A program made the position numbers and the translations under genes. Below are positions 39,098-51,364 of a stretch of 64,000 bases of DNA, piece by piece (the first letter of the stretch is position 1; each line of letters begins with the position of its first letter). The notes below the pieces were generated by a model. That model ran no database searches and was not told the origin of the DNA. It worked only from the letters and a program-made list of their open reading frames with translations. Source of the stretch: Maricaulaceae bacterium. GTDB taxonomy: Bacteria; Pseudomonadota; Alphaproteobacteria; Caulobacterales; Maricaulaceae. The DNA is taken from the NCBI GenBank assembly GCA_026126205.1, contig JAHCJP010000002.1:62001-126000 (forward strand), given 5' to 3'.

Positions 39098-39615
39098 ATG
39101 GACATGCCGGCCGCAACACCCCGCCTGAAACTGCGGATGTTCGACATGGCGGACGCGCCGCACATCGCCCGCCTGTGCGGCGATTACGGCGTCGCCAGCA
39201 TGATCGGCGGCGCCCCGCATCCCTATCCGCTGCTGGCGGCGGAGCTGTGGGTGCTCACCGCCCGCGCCGCCTTCGGCCGCAAGCCGAAACATGATTTCGC
39301 GGTCGAGAGCGGGGATGGAGAGCTGGCCGGCGCCATGACGGTGTTCAAGCGCGGGCCGGACGCGGAATGGGAGCTGGGCTACTGGACCGGGCGGCCATAC
39401 TGGGGACGCGGCTACGCCACCGAGGCCGGGCGGGCGGTGATGAACTGGGCGCGCAGCGCGCTGGGCGCAAGCCGCATGGTCGCCTGCCATAATGACGACA
39501 ACCCGGCCTCGGGCCGTGTGCTGCAGAAGCTCGGCTTTTGCTACACCGGCGGCGAAAAGCGGCTTTATTCCATCGTGCGCGGCGCGCGGGTGCGGCTGCT
39601 GGACATGGTGGCGGA

Positions 39616-39625
<10 letters not shown>
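39098..39625 (+). CDS. GNAT-family N-acetyltransferase (RimJ/RimL-like)
   Basis: 175 residues. Acetyl-CoA-dependent N-acetyltransferase. TPRLKLRMFDMADAPHIARLCGDYGVASMIGG is the RimJ/RimL-type start; WELGYWTGRPYWGRGYATEAGRAVMNWA is the acetyl-CoA binding motif A (R/Q-x2-G-x-G/A is RPYWGRGYA here), and NPASGRVLQKLGFCYTGG is motif B. The acceptor is unknown. A GNAT gene between rpmA and obgE is usual in this class, so a ribosome-linked substrate is plausible. The ATG at 39098 has GGTGGAGA upstream. Its 3' end overlaps the EF-hand gene by 10 bases. Confidence 0.85.
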
Positions 39626-42550
<2,925 letters not shown>

Positions 42551-42561
<11 letters not shown>

Positions 42562-43924
42562 TCAACGCCCACGCCAGCATCAGGGTCACCAGCAGCATGA
42601 CCAACAGGGCCAGTTCGCTCGGAGCGGCGGCGACCCGCTCTAGAACGCCCATGTAAAAGCCTGGCTGGCCGCGCTCGATCTCGGGATCAAAAGACCCCTT
42701 CGCGAACCACAGGATATTCAGCCCAAGGCCGAAAAAGCTCAGGAAACTTATGAAATAAAGGGACATTTCGCTGCGCCGGCGCGCCCGGTCAGCAAAGCCC
42801 GTCAACAGTTTATCCAGCACGCGGCGGCGCGCCGCGGCGGCGGCTTCGGCGCCGGCCCTCACCGCTTCGAAACGGAAAACGCGCTGCAGGCTCTGGAACA
42901 TTGTCTTGCGCGGATCCTTGTAAGCGGCGTCGAGAACCGGAAGCTGCTGGTCCAGATGGTCCTGCGTCTGGTCCAGCGCCGCCGCCAGCCGGGTCAGGTG
43001 CGCCGCGGCCTTGCGGCTGGCTGTGCGGTCCATGCGCAGGCGCAACAGCTCCGAGCTGGTGCGGAAGGAATCATAGCAGGCATAGGTGTAATGGCTGACA
43101 CACATCGCGGCGTCGAGCTGGTTGGAATAGAAGTTATCCGCCGAGCCGATGAACACAGTGCGTCCGTCAGACGGCAGGACCTGAAGCCCGTCTGTCCGGG
43201 GAAGCGCAATCCGCTCCACGCCGGTCAGGCTGACGCCCGGCGGCGGCGACACTTTTTCGCGGAAGAATACGCGGTGCGTCCACAGCACCCGCTCCCGGCC
43301 GGCGTCATACCGCGACAGGTCAAGAAGTTCACGGTTCACGGCTTCGTCCGGGTCGGGGAACAGTCGGGTCTGCGCCGCCCGTCTACCGCGCACCTCTTGT
43401 TCGCATGCCCTTGCGCGTGTCAGCAGCGCCGCGACCTCGTCCCGCCAGCGCCTTTCGATCGCGTTCGACCATTCAAACCCGAGCTGCCCCGTCCGGCCGC
43501 CAAGCTGGTCCACCCGCGCGCCGCTGTCCGGATACGCGGCCTCGAACTGCAGGACGCCGAGATTGAAGCCGAACAGGCTGAGCCGGATTCGGGACAGGCT
43601 CACCCGGTCATCCGCCCCGAACGCGTCACGGATCGCCGGAGCGTCAGACAGCGCCGCCGCCGCCTCCAGAATATCTGGAACGGAAATGATGAACGCCGGA
43701 CCAAAGCAATAGGGAACGCGGTCAACGACCACCTCGTCATAGAGTGCGCCGCCGCCATAAATGCGACCGTACCCGGACACGGCCGTAATGGCGCTGTCTG
43801 GTTCGTTCCGGCAACAGGCCGTGATCACGCGCTGCGCGTAGTCCGGGAATTCCAGGATCGTGTTCCAGTTGACAGTGAAAGGCAGGCGAAACGGGCTGAC
43901 ATGAAAGATCGGGCTGTCAGGCAT
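42551..43924 (-). CDS. Unknown membrane protein with C-terminal helical stalk and two helices
   Basis: 457 residues. The first ~300 residues are soluble and mixed alpha/beta, starting MPDSPIFHVSPFRLPFTVNWNTILEFPDYAQRV. Next comes a long helical stretch (AAAHLTRLAAALDQTQDHLDQQLPVLDAAYKD...VRAGAEAAAAARRRVLDKLL), then two membrane helices (MSLYFISFLSFFGLGLNILWF and ELALLVMLLVTLMLAWALI) at the very end. The order soluble domain, helical stalk and two terminal helices resembles CorA-type channels, but the GMN loop is absent, so I do not claim that family. It interrupts the usual nadD-rsfS pair on the opposite strand and converges with nadD (11-base overlap). Cys-rich spots (ITACCRNEP) are notable. 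Confidence 0.6.
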
Positions 43925-44054
43925 GGTTGATTCTTTCGGGTGATTGGCGTGCAGGCGGGCCGGAAACCCTAACCTGTCGGGGCCGCACTTCAACCTCGAA
44001 GCCCGCCGTGAAGCGTGCTAGGATTCAGCAGGGCCGGATGAAGGAGCAGGACCG

Positions 44055-44465
44055 CTGACCACCGAACGCAAACGCCGGAGCGCGGGCGAAATCGCCGCGC
44101 CCGTCAGGCTTTCCGGCGACAAGGGATCGGCCGGCGCGCTGGAGCCGCTGATTCTCGGCGTGCTGGATGACGACAAGGCCGAAGACGTGATCAGCGTCGA
44201 TCTGCGCGGCAAATCCTCCGTCACCGATGTGATGATCATCGCCTCCGGGCGGTCGCAGCGTCATGTCGGCGCCATCGCCGACCATGTCATACGCGCCATC
44301 AAGGACGCCGGGCTTGGTCGCGCCCGGGTGGAGGGGCTGCCGGCCTGCGACTGGGTGTTGCTCGACGCCGGCGACGTGGTGGTGCATCTGTTCCGGCCCG
44401 AGGTGCGCAGCTTCTACGATCTCGAAAAGATGTGGTCGGTGGAGCCGCCCTCCGCCGCCGGCTGA
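44055..44465 (+). CDS. rsfS: Ribosomal silencing factor RsfS with apparent CTG start
   Basis: 136 residues from the CTG at 44055. RsfS (Iojap) binds L14 and blocks subunit joining. The core is intact: VLDDDKAEDVISVDLRGKSSVTDVMIIASGRSQRHVGAIADHVIR, VEGLPACDWVLLDAGDVVVHLFRPEVRSFYDLEKMW. The only usual start in frame is a GTG at 44160, which would cut off the family's N-terminal helix (LEPLILGVLDDDKAED). Upstream there is no ATG, GTG or TTG before a stop at 44019; CTG 44055 has AAGGAG 8 bases in front of it. It is followed by rlmH, as usual. Confidence 0.85.
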   Translation: MTTERKRRSAGEIAAPVRLSGDKGSAGALEPLILGVLDDDKAEDVISVDLRGKSSVTDVMIIASGRSQRHVGAIADHVIRAIKDAGLGRARVEGLPACDWVLLDAGDVVVHLFRPEVRSFYDLEKMWSVEPPSAAG

Positions 44466-44469
44466 CGCC

Positions 44470-44940
44470 ATGCGCCTCGTCATCATCGCCGCCGGCCGCA
44501 TCCGCCCCAGCCCGGAACGGGTGCTGCTGGAGGATTATCTGGAGCGCGCGACGCGGCTCGGCCGCTCCATCGGCCTCGGCCCGGCGGCGGAGACAGAGAT
44601 CGACAATCGCGGCTTCGACGACGCCGGAGAGGAGACCGCCGCCTTGCTGGCCGCGGTTCCGGATGGCGCGCGGCGGGTGATCCTGGATGAGCGTGGACGC
44701 GCCCTGACCTCGCCGGATTTCGCGGCGCAGCTGGCCGCCTGGCGCGACGAGGGCGCCCGCGCCGCGGCCTTCCTGATCGGCGGGCCGGACGGTTTCGCTG
44801 AACCGGCGCGCAAGGGCGCGGACCTGGTGCTGGCCTTCGGGCCGATGGTGTGGCCGCACCGGCTGGTGCGCGTGATGCTGGCCGAACAGCTTTACCGCGC
44901 GGTCTCGATCCTGACCGGTTCTCCCTATCATCGTGATTGA
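44470..44940 (+). CDS. rlmH: 23S rRNA pseudouridine-1915 N3-methyltransferase
   Basis: 156 residues, SPOUT methyltransferase. MRLVIIAAGRIRPSPERVLLEDYLERATRLG at the start, VILDERGRALTSPDFAAQLAAW, FLIGGPDGF and the C-terminal MVWPHRLVRVMLAEQLYRAVSILTGSPYHRD are diagnostic for RlmH. It modifies pseudouridine 1915 in helix 69. The ATG lies 4 bases after the rsfS stop. The next gene, an EnvC homologue, follows 31 bases later. Confidence 0.95.
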   Translation: MRLVIIAAGRIRPSPERVLLEDYLERATRLGRSIGLGPAAETEIDNRGFDDAGEETAALLAAVPDGARRVILDERGRALTSPDFAAQLAAWRDEGARAAAFLIGGPDGFAEPARKGADLVLAFGPMVWPHRLVRVMLAEQLYRAVSILTGSPYHRD

Positions 44941-44971
44941 GCGTTAACCGCGCGGATCTAGCTTTCAGCCC

Positions 44972-46195
44972 ATGCTTACGGCCCTGTTGACCCTTCTGCT
45001 GCTGCTCCAGCCCGCCGGCGCGTCCGGCCAGGAAGAAATCGAGCGCCTGGAGCGCGAACGCGCCGAGGCCGAGGACCGCGCCGCCGAAGCCCGGGCCGAG
45101 GCCGACGCGCTGGCCGAGGAGATCGCCGGGCTGCAGGAGCGGCTGGTGGCCGCCGGGCGGCGCGCCGAGGCCAGCGAACGCAGCGCGCTGGCTTCGGAGG
45201 CGCGCATCGCGGAACTGGCCGCAGAGGAATGGGCGATTCTCGCCCGTCTCGACGCCGACCGCGAAACCCTGACCAGCGTGCTGATGGCGCTGCAGCGCAT
45301 AGAAATGGCCAGCCCCCCCGCGCTGGCCGCCGCCCCCGGCGACGCCGCCGAGGCCGCGCGCGCCGCCGCCCTGATGGCCGAGATCGCCCCGGCCCTGCGC
45401 GCCCGCGCCGCCGCGCTGGCCGAAGAGCTGGAGTCGTTGCGTATAGTGCGTGAGGCCGCGGAACGCGAACGCGGCGCGCTGGGCGGCGCCGAGGCGGCGC
45501 TGGATGCGCAGCGGCGCGAGATCGAGGCGCTGCTGACTGAGCGCCGGACACTGGAGACGCGACGGCGCGACGAGGCCCGCCGCTTCGCCGAGACCGCCGC
45601 CCGCGCCGGGGCCGAAGCGCTGAACCTGCGCGAACTGGTGGCGGCGTTGCGCCGCGCCGAAACGGTGGAGCCGCGCCTGCACCCGCGTCGCGTCACCGGG
45701 GACGAGGACGGAATTCCGGAACCGGTCCTGCGCCCGTCCTCATCGGAGCTGGTGGCGGCGCTTCGGCCCGAGGAGCCGCTGGAGACGCTGCGTTTCGCCG
45801 ACGCCCGAGGCCTGCTGCGTCCGCCGGCGGCGGGAAGCCTGCACCGGCGTTTCGGCCAGCGCGACGCCCAGGGCGAGGTGCTTCAGGGCGTGCTGATCCG
45901 CACCCGGGCGCGGGCCCAGGTCACCGCCCCTTTCGACGGCCGGGTGGAATACGCCGGCGGATTCGGCGCCTATGGCGGTCTCTTGATCCTGAATGTCGGG
46001 GACGATTACTATATCGTACTGGCGGGCATGGCCGCGGTTTACGCCGAGGCCGGCCGGGCGGTGCTGGCCGGAGAGCCGGTGGGCGCCATGCCTGATCGCG
46101 GCGAACCGGCGCCGGAATTGTATCTGGAGATCCGGCGCGGCGACGCGGCGGTGGATCCGGAACCCTGGCTGAGGCCGGACGCGCGCGCCGGGTGA
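44972..46195 (+). CDS. EnvC-like murein hydrolase activator with degenerate LytM domain
   Basis: 407 residues. Signal peptide (MLTALLTLLLLLQPAGASG), then a long coiled coil (residues ~20-230, heptads rich in E, R, A and L), then a LytM/M23 domain (~285-400). The zinc-site residues of active M23 peptidases are missing: GVLIRTRARAQVTAPFDGRV lacks the HxxxD, YYIVLAGM replaces the usual HG, and ELYLEIRR replaces HLHFEI. This is the EnvC plan, where a non-catalytic LytM domain activates amidases at division. The next gene, a CtpA-type protease, follows at once, the order typical of alphaproteobacteria. Confidence 0.87.
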   Translation: MLTALLTLLLLLQPAGASGQEEIERLERERAEAEDRAAEARAEADALAEEIAGLQERLVAAGRRAEASERSALASEARIAELAAEEWAILARLDADRETLTSVLMALQRIEMASPPALAAAPGDAAEAARAAALMAEIAPALRARAAALAEELESLRIVREAAERERGALGGAEAALDAQRREIEALLTERRTLETRRRDEARRFAETAARAGAEALNLRELVAALRRAETVEPRLHPRRVTGDEDGIPEPVLRPSSSELVAALRPEEPLETLRFADARGLLRPPAAGSLHRRFGQRDAQGEVLQGVLIRTRARAQVTAPFDGRVEYAGGFGAYGGLLILNVGDDYYIVLAGMAAVYAEAGRAVLAGEPVGAMPDRGEPAPELYLEIRRGDAAVDPEPWLRPDARAG

Positions 46196-46289
46196 CGCCA
46201 TGATGCGGACGCAAATCATCCGCACCCTGCTCGCGCGATCGGCGCCTGTCCGCGATGCGGCGGGCCGCCTGTGGAAGGATAGAGGGCTC

Positions 46290-47594
46290 ATGCGCCTGAA
46301 CATCGTCGCCGCCGCCGCGGCCTTCGTGCTGGGGATCGTCATGCTGGGCATGGCGGTCAACGCCGAAGGCGCGGACCGCAACCGGGAGCAGACCTTCCGG
46401 CAGCTTGAGCTGTTCGGCGACATCCTGAGCCGCATCGAGTCCGACTATGTGCAGCCGGTGGACGACGCCGAGCTGATCGAGGCGGCGATTGAGGGCATGC
46501 TGCGCTCTCTGGACCCGCATTCCAGCTATCTGAACCCTGACTCGTTCCGGGACATGCAGGTGGCGACACGCGGCGAATATGGCGGTCTGGGCATGGAGGT
46601 GACCATGCGCGATGACTACGTCACCGTGGTCGCGCCCTTCGCCGACACCCCGGCCGAACGCGCCGGCATCCAGACCGGGGACCGCATCATCGGCGTCGAT
46701 GGCGACTCGCTGATCGGCCAGGGCGTCGACGCCGCCGTCAACCGCATGCGCGGCGCGGTGGGCGAGCCGGTGACCATAACCATCCTGCGCGATGGCGAGG
46801 AGCCTTTCGACCTGACCCTGGTGCGCGAGACAATTCCGCTGCGCTCCGTCGCCTGGCGGATCGAGGACGGGGCCGGCTATCTGCGCGTCATGGCCTTCAA
46901 CGAACACACCACCGAAGCGCTGACATCGGCGCTGGCCGACATGCGCCGCGAGTTCGGCCGCGATATTCCCGGCCTGGTCCTTGACCTGCGCAGCAATCCC
47001 GGCGGCTTGCTGGACCAGGCCATCGGGGTGACCAACGCCTTCCTGGACGGCGGCGAGGTGGTCACCACCCGCTACCGCAACCCGCGTGAAAACCAGCGCT
47101 ACAACGCCCGCGGCGGCGATGCGCTGAACGGCGCGCCGATGGTGGTGCTGATCAATAACGGCTCGGCCAGCGCGTCCGAGATCGTCGCCGGCGCCCTGCA
47201 GGACCGCGAACGCGCCGTGGTGGTGGGCATGACCAGCTTCGGCAAGGGATCGGTGCAGACCATCATTCCGCTGCGCGGCGGCCGCGACGGCGCCCTGCGC
47301 CTGACCACCGGGCGCTATTACACGCCTTCCGGACGCTCGATCCAGGCCACGGGCATCGAGCCGGACATCCATATCGCCGCGCGCCGCATAACCGAGGGGC
47401 AGCGATTCGCCAGTGAAGGCGCCCTTCCCAACGCGCTGGCCAACGAGAATGGCGAACAACGCAACGGCCACGCGCCCGAGGAGATCGAACAGCCGCCCGA
47501 AGGCTGGGACGAGACCCGCGACTACCAGCTGCACCGGGCGGTGGAGATTCTGAACGCCCGCATGGCGGTGCGTCAGGCTGCGCTGCAACGCTGA
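46290..47594 (+). CDS. ctpA: S41 C-terminal processing peptidase (CtpA)
   Basis: 434 residues from this start. An N-terminal signal anchor (MRLNIVAAAAAFVLGIVMLGMAVNAEG), a PDZ domain (YGGLGMEVTMRDDYVTVVAPFADTPAERAGIQTGDRIIGVDG) and an S41 core follow. The catalytic serine lies in NNGSASASEIVAGALQD and the lysine in SFGKGSVQTIIPL. These proteases trim the C termini of periplasmic proteins and often act on peptidoglycan hydrolases, fitting its place after envC. The ATG at 46290 has GAAGGA 10 bases before it and puts the signal anchor at the N terminus; the ATG at 46200 would add 30 basic residues and is the alternative. Confidence 0.92.
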   Translation: MRLNIVAAAAAFVLGIVMLGMAVNAEGADRNREQTFRQLELFGDILSRIESDYVQPVDDAELIEAAIEGMLRSLDPHSSYLNPDSFRDMQVATRGEYGGLGMEVTMRDDYVTVVAPFADTPAERAGIQTGDRIIGVDGDSLIGQGVDAAVNRMRGAVGEPVTITILRDGEEPFDLTLVRETIPLRSVAWRIEDGAGYLRVMAFNEHTTEALTSALADMRREFGRDIPGLVLDLRSNPGGLLDQAIGVTNAFLDGGEVVTTRYRNPRENQRYNARGGDALNGAPMVVLINNGSASASEIVAGALQDRERAVVVGMTSFGKGSVQTIIPLRGGRDGALRLTTGRYYTPSGRSIQATGIEPDIHIAARRITEGQRFASEGALPNALANENGEQRNGHAPEEIEQPPEGWDETRDYQLHRAVEILNARMAVRQAALQR

Positions 47595-47700
47595 TCCGAC
47601 TCCCCGCGTTAACCGTTTCTTACCCGGCCGGCGGCGAGGGTTCCGCCAGGTCCGCGGCGATGCGATTCGCCAGCCGCGGCAGGGGATGTCCGCCGGAGCC

Positions 47701-48891
47701 ATGACCGCAGCCGTCTTCCGTTCCTCCCGCGCCGGCTCGCCGCTGAGAGCGCCGATGATCGCCGGCGGCGCCGCCGGTGTGATGTTCGCCTTCGGCCTGG
47801 CCGCCATCGCCCTGTTCGGCGATCCCGGTCATCAGCAATCGGGTGTTCGCGGCGCGCTGGCCCCGGCGCCCGAACTTCAGATCCGCGCCGAGGCCGCCGG
47901 TCCTGACAACCCTGCGGCGGCGCCCGCAGAGGACGGCGCCCGCGCGCCCGTCACCTTCACCGGCGAAGGCGAGCAGGAGCCGCGCCTGGCCGGAGTGTCC
48001 GAGGATTTCCCGCAGGGCGCGCCCCGCAACGGCGCAACGGCGGCGCGCCCGGCGCGACAGGGGTTGCCGCCCGCGCCCGTGGCGACGCTGACCGAGCCGG
48101 GTCCGGCCGGTCCGCTGCCGGTGATCGGGCCGGACGGAACCCGGCCCAGCCGCGCCTACGCCCGCCCGTTCACCGGCGACCCCAACGCCCCGACGGTGGC
48201 GCTGGTCATCGGCGGCATGGGGCTGAACCGGGCGGTGACCGAAGCCGCCATCGACCGTCTGCCGCCGGAAGTGGCCCTCAGCTTCGCGCCTTACGCCCGC
48301 GACCTGCAAAGCTGGGTCGACCGCGCCCGCGCCGCCGGCCACGAGGTGCTGATCGAACTGCCGATGGAACCGTTCGACTATCCCAACAACGACCCCGGTC
48401 CGCACACCCTGCTGGCCGACGCCGCCTGGCCGGAGAACGAGCGCCGCCTGCTGTGGGTGCTGAGCCGCGTCGGCGGCTATTACGCCGCCGCCAATTATCT
48501 TGGCGCGCGCTTCACTACCGCCGAGACGCCGATGGGCGCCGTGCTGGCCGAACTGGAACGCCGCGGCGTCGCCTACCTTCATGACGGCACCGGGCGTCGC
48601 GCCACCGTAGAGCGCGCCGGCGACGGCGCGCGCGCCGACTGGGCGATCGCCGACCGGGTTCTGGACGAGGACCCCTCGCCGCGCGCGGTGGACGAGCGGC
48701 TGCTGACGCTGGAGGCGCTGGCGCTGCAGAACGGAACCGCGCTGGGCGCCGGCTTCGCCTATCCCGCCACCATCGAACAGGTGGCGCAATGGGCAGAGGG
48801 GCTGGAGGCGCGCGGCTATCAGCTGGCGCCGCCATCGGCGGTGACCGCCATGCGCCAGGCCCGCCGCCGCACGCAAAGCGCCGCGCAGTGA
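47701..48891 (+). CDS. Divergent polysaccharide deacetylase family protein (YibQ-like)
   Basis: 396 residues. Membrane helix near the N terminus (MIAGGAAGVMFAFGLAAIALFG), a ~100-residue Pro/Ala/Glu-rich linker, then a divergent polysaccharide deacetylase domain. The domain begins APTVALVIGGMGLNRAVTEAAIDRLPPEVALSFAPYARDLQSWVDRARAAGHEVLIELPMEP; the ligands of ordinary deacetylases are partly replaced (IGGMG for IDDxG). YibQ-type genes follow envC-ctpA in many proteobacteria and are thought to act in cell-wall turnover. The ATG at 47701 is preferred; a start at 47686 in the same frame is possible. The stop overlaps the rppH start. Confidence 0.82.
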   Translation: MTAAVFRSSRAGSPLRAPMIAGGAAGVMFAFGLAAIALFGDPGHQQSGVRGALAPAPELQIRAEAAGPDNPAAAPAEDGARAPVTFTGEGEQEPRLAGVSEDFPQGAPRNGATAARPARQGLPPAPVATLTEPGPAGPLPVIGPDGTRPSRAYARPFTGDPNAPTVALVIGGMGLNRAVTEAAIDRLPPEVALSFAPYARDLQSWVDRARAAGHEVLIELPMEPFDYPNNDPGPHTLLADAAWPENERRLLWVLSRVGGYYAAANYLGARFTTAETPMGAVLAELERRGVAYLHDGTGRRATVERAGDGARADWAIADRVLDEDPSPRAVDERLLTLEALALQNGTALGAGFAYPATIEQVAQWAEGLEARGYQLAPPSAVTAMRQARRRTQSAAQ

Positions 48892-49385
48892 ACCCCAAAA
48901 CCGCAGCGCCTGACCTGTCCCTTTACCGCCCGAATGTCGGCATTGTGCTGTTCAATGCGCAGGGTCGGGTGTGGATCGGGCGCCGCAATGACGCCGCAAG
49001 CCCCTTCAACTGGCAGTTTCCGCAAGGCGGCGTCGATGGCTGCGAAACCCCGGCGCAGGCGGCGCTGCGCGAGCTGGAAGAGGAGACGGGGATCGCCCCG
49101 GCACTCGCCGAACCGCTGGCCGAGCTTGGCCGCTGGCTGGTCTATGACTTCCCGCCAGAGGTGGCGGCGCAGCCGAAACAGAAGGGCTGGAAGGGCCAGA
49201 AACAGCGCTGGTTCGCTTTCCGCTTTCTGGGCGCGGACGACGACTTCCGCCTCGACGCCCATGGCAAGCCGGAGTTCGATGCCTGGCGGTGGGAGCGCCT
49301 TGCCGCCGTCCCCGCCCTGATCATTCCGTGGAAACGCCCGGTCTATGAGGAAGTGGCGCGGGAGTTCGCCCGATTGGCCGGCTGA
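48888..49385 (+). CDS. rppH: RNA pyrophosphohydrolase (Nudix)
   Basis: 165 residues. RppH removes pyrophosphate from mRNA 5' ends and so starts decay. LYRPNVGIVLFNAQGRVWIGRRN, the Nudix box GGVDGCETPAQAALRELEEETGI (GX5EX7REUXEEXGU complete), and KGQKQRWFAFRFLGADDDF with WRW are the RppH set. GTG start overlapping the upstream stop as GTGA. Some relatives hydrolyse diadenosine polyphosphates, but the order envC-ctpA-yibQ-rppH is the typical alphaproteobacterial RppH locus. Confidence 0.92.
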   Translation: MNPKTAAPDLSLYRPNVGIVLFNAQGRVWIGRRNDAASPFNWQFPQGGVDGCETPAQAALRELEEETGIAPALAEPLAELGRWLVYDFPPEVAAQPKQKGWKGQKQRWFAFRFLGADDDFRLDAHGKPEFDAWRWERLAAVPALIIPWKRPVYEEVAREFARLAG

Positions 49386-49979
49386 TCAGTTGCGGAACTC
49401 GTCATCGCCATGGTCGGGGCAGCGCGGCGTGGCTTCGTTGTCATCGCCCCTCATCATCCAGCAGTCGCCGAGGATCGAGCAGTAGCACACCTCCACCACC
49501 GCACCGTCGATGGCAGCGGACACCGCGTCGATCGCCTGCTGTCCGCCGACGCCGAGAATGACGGCGTCCTCGCCCGGCGCGAATATGCGCCGATTGACAT
49601 ACCCATGACGGATGCGCGCGCCGCTCACCGCTTCGGGCAAGGTTGCGATAATGTCGGCATAGGCGCGGATCACCTCGTCATCGCGGCTGACGCGCACAGA
49701 GCGCACCTCGGCCGGACCGACGCCGCGATTGGCGAAGACGACCTCGAACACCGGCTCGCCCGCATCGTTCTCGGTAAGGTTGGTGAAACTGACCAGCCGC
49801 GGCCAGACCTGGGCCTCCAGCGCGACGCGCGCATCGCGCGCCTGCACCCAGGTGGCGTAAAGCGCGGCGCAGGAAATGACCACGGCGACCACCGCCGTCA
49901 CCGTCTGCGCCATCGCCATGCGCGCGAAGTACCGCTCGGTCTTGCTCAGGCCGGCCTGGCTGTCACTGGTGTCGTTCAT
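49386..49979 (-). CDS. Membrane-anchored protein of unknown function
   Basis: 197 residues. A short cytoplasmic N terminus (MNDTSDSQAGLSKTERYFARMAMAQ) and one membrane helix (TVTAVVAVVISCAALYATWVQA) are followed by an extracytoplasmic domain of ~145 residues: VWPRLVSFTNLTENDAGEPVFEVVFANRGVGPAEVRSVRVSRD looks like a beta-sandwich seen in many single-pass proteins of unknown role. The end, VEVCYCSILGDCWMMRGDDNEATPRCPD, has four cysteines. No function can be given. Its stop directly follows that of rppH (convergent). Confidence 0.65.
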   Translation of the reverse strand: MNDTSDSQAGLSKTERYFARMAMAQTVTAVVAVVISCAALYATWVQARDARVALEAQVWPRLVSFTNLTENDAGEPVFEVVFANRGVGPAEVRSVRVSRDDEVIRAYADIIATLPEAVSGARIRHGYVNRRIFAPGEDAVILGVGGQQAIDAVSAAIDGAVVEVCYCSILGDCWMMRGDDNEATPRCPDHGDDEFRN

Positions 49980-50115
49980 CTGCGCCCCCCGCCGGACCCT
50001 AGGGGAGACGCCCGGCCCGCGGCAAGTCGCGCGCACGGATTTGCGCCTTGCGGGGCGGCCCTCGCGCCAACCATCATCCTGTGCCAACATCAGACGGTCT
50101 TTAAGGGAGACGGGC

Positions 50116-51297
50116 ATGGGCGAAGGGACAACCCGCCGCGCCGTCGCGCTCGGCCTCGGCGGGGTCAGCATCGTGGCCGCCGGGGGACTGGTCTGGCGCG
50201 CGCATGACGCAGGCGTGCTCGGCGCCGCAGACAGCCCCGCCTACCAGCCCTGGGCCGACTGGCGCGACGAACCGCTGCACGGTCCGCTGGCCATTGTCCG
50301 CGCCGGGATTCTGGCCGCCAACGCCCACAACACCCAGCCCTGGCGGTTCGAGGTCCGGGAGGACCACATCGCCCTGCATGCCGATCCGGCGCGTCATCTC
50401 GGCGCTTTCGACCCGTTCCGGCGCGAGATGCATCTGTCGCTGGGCTGCGCGCTGGAGAACATGGCCATCGCCGCGCAGGCGGCGGGCCATGACGCCGAAA
50501 TCCACCCCGAATCCGGCGATCTGCCGCCGGGCGGTCCGGACACCAGTCTGGCCGCGGTGATGACGCTGACCCCGGGCGAGGCGCGCGAACAACCGCTTCT
50601 GAACGCCATCGCTCAGCGGCATACCCATCGCGGCTCCTATCTGCCGGTTCCGGCGCCGCAGGATGCACAGCAGGCGATGCGCGCCATGGCCGAGGCCGAA
50701 GGGATGCGGTTGGTCCTTTACGAAGACGGCCCGGAAAAGGGGCGGCTGGGGGAGCTGGTCGTCTCCGCCACCGAAACCATCATCCATGACGCGGAAATGG
50801 CGCAGGCCAGCGCCGCCTGGTTCCGCTTCACCCGCCGCGCGGTCGAGGAACACCGCGATGGCATCACACTGGACGCCGCCGGCCTGCCGCCGCTGATCCT
50901 CGCCGCCGCCAAAATGCTGCCGTCTCCGGGCGCCGAGGCCGCCGACCGGCAATGGCTGGAGGCGACGCGCGCCGTGCATGTCGGCACGGCGCCGCTGCTG
51001 GGCATGATCTGCGTCGACGGGCTTTATGATCGTGCGGCAACGCTGACCGCCGGGCGGCTGTGGCAGCGCCTGCACCTGTGGATGACCACGCAGGGCATGG
51101 CCGCCCAGCCGCTGAACCAGCCGGTGGAGATCGTCGACCGCGAGGCGGAACTGGGCCGCGAACCGGCGATGGCCGCGGCGCTGGCGCAGCTGACCGGGGA
51201 TACCGAAATGCGGCCGACCTTCGTGTTCCGCGCCGGTTACGCCCTGCGCCCGGCGCGGCCCAGCCCCCGCAGACCCGCCGCGGCGGTCATCGCCTGA
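50116..51297 (+). CDS. Acg-type nitroreductase family protein with Tat signal
   Basis: 393 residues. The N-terminal TTRRAVALGLGGVSIVAAGGLVWRA is a twin-arginine export signal. The body matches the Acg (Rv2032-like) group of the nitroreductase fold: GILAANAHNTQPWRFEV, RREMHLSLGCALENMAIAAQAAGHDAEI, RHTHRGSYLPVPAP and WQRLHLWMTTQGMAAQPLNQP. Acg proteins bind FMN but have a lid that makes them poor nitroreductases; a flavin-storage or stress role has been suggested. The ATG follows AAGGGAGA at a normal distance. It stands alone between unrelated genes. Confidence 0.82.
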   Translation: MGEGTTRRAVALGLGGVSIVAAGGLVWRAHDAGVLGAADSPAYQPWADWRDEPLHGPLAIVRAGILAANAHNTQPWRFEVREDHIALHADPARHLGAFDPFRREMHLSLGCALENMAIAAQAAGHDAEIHPESGDLPPGGPDTSLAAVMTLTPGEAREQPLLNAIAQRHTHRGSYLPVPAPQDAQQAMRAMAEAEGMRLVLYEDGPEKGRLGELVVSATETIIHDAEMAQASAAWFRFTRRAVEEHRDGITLDAAGLPPLILAAAKMLPSPGAEAADRQWLEATRAVHVGTAPLLGMICVDGLYDRAATLTAGRLWQRLHLWMTTQGMAAQPLNQPVEIVDREAELGREPAMAAALAQLTGDTEMRPTFVFRAGYALRPARPSPRRPAAAVIA

Positions 51298-51364
51298 ACG
51301 CATCCGATTTGCAATTGGCGCGCATCATTCCCTTCAAGCCAACGAGCAGGGGGACGCCGCCATC

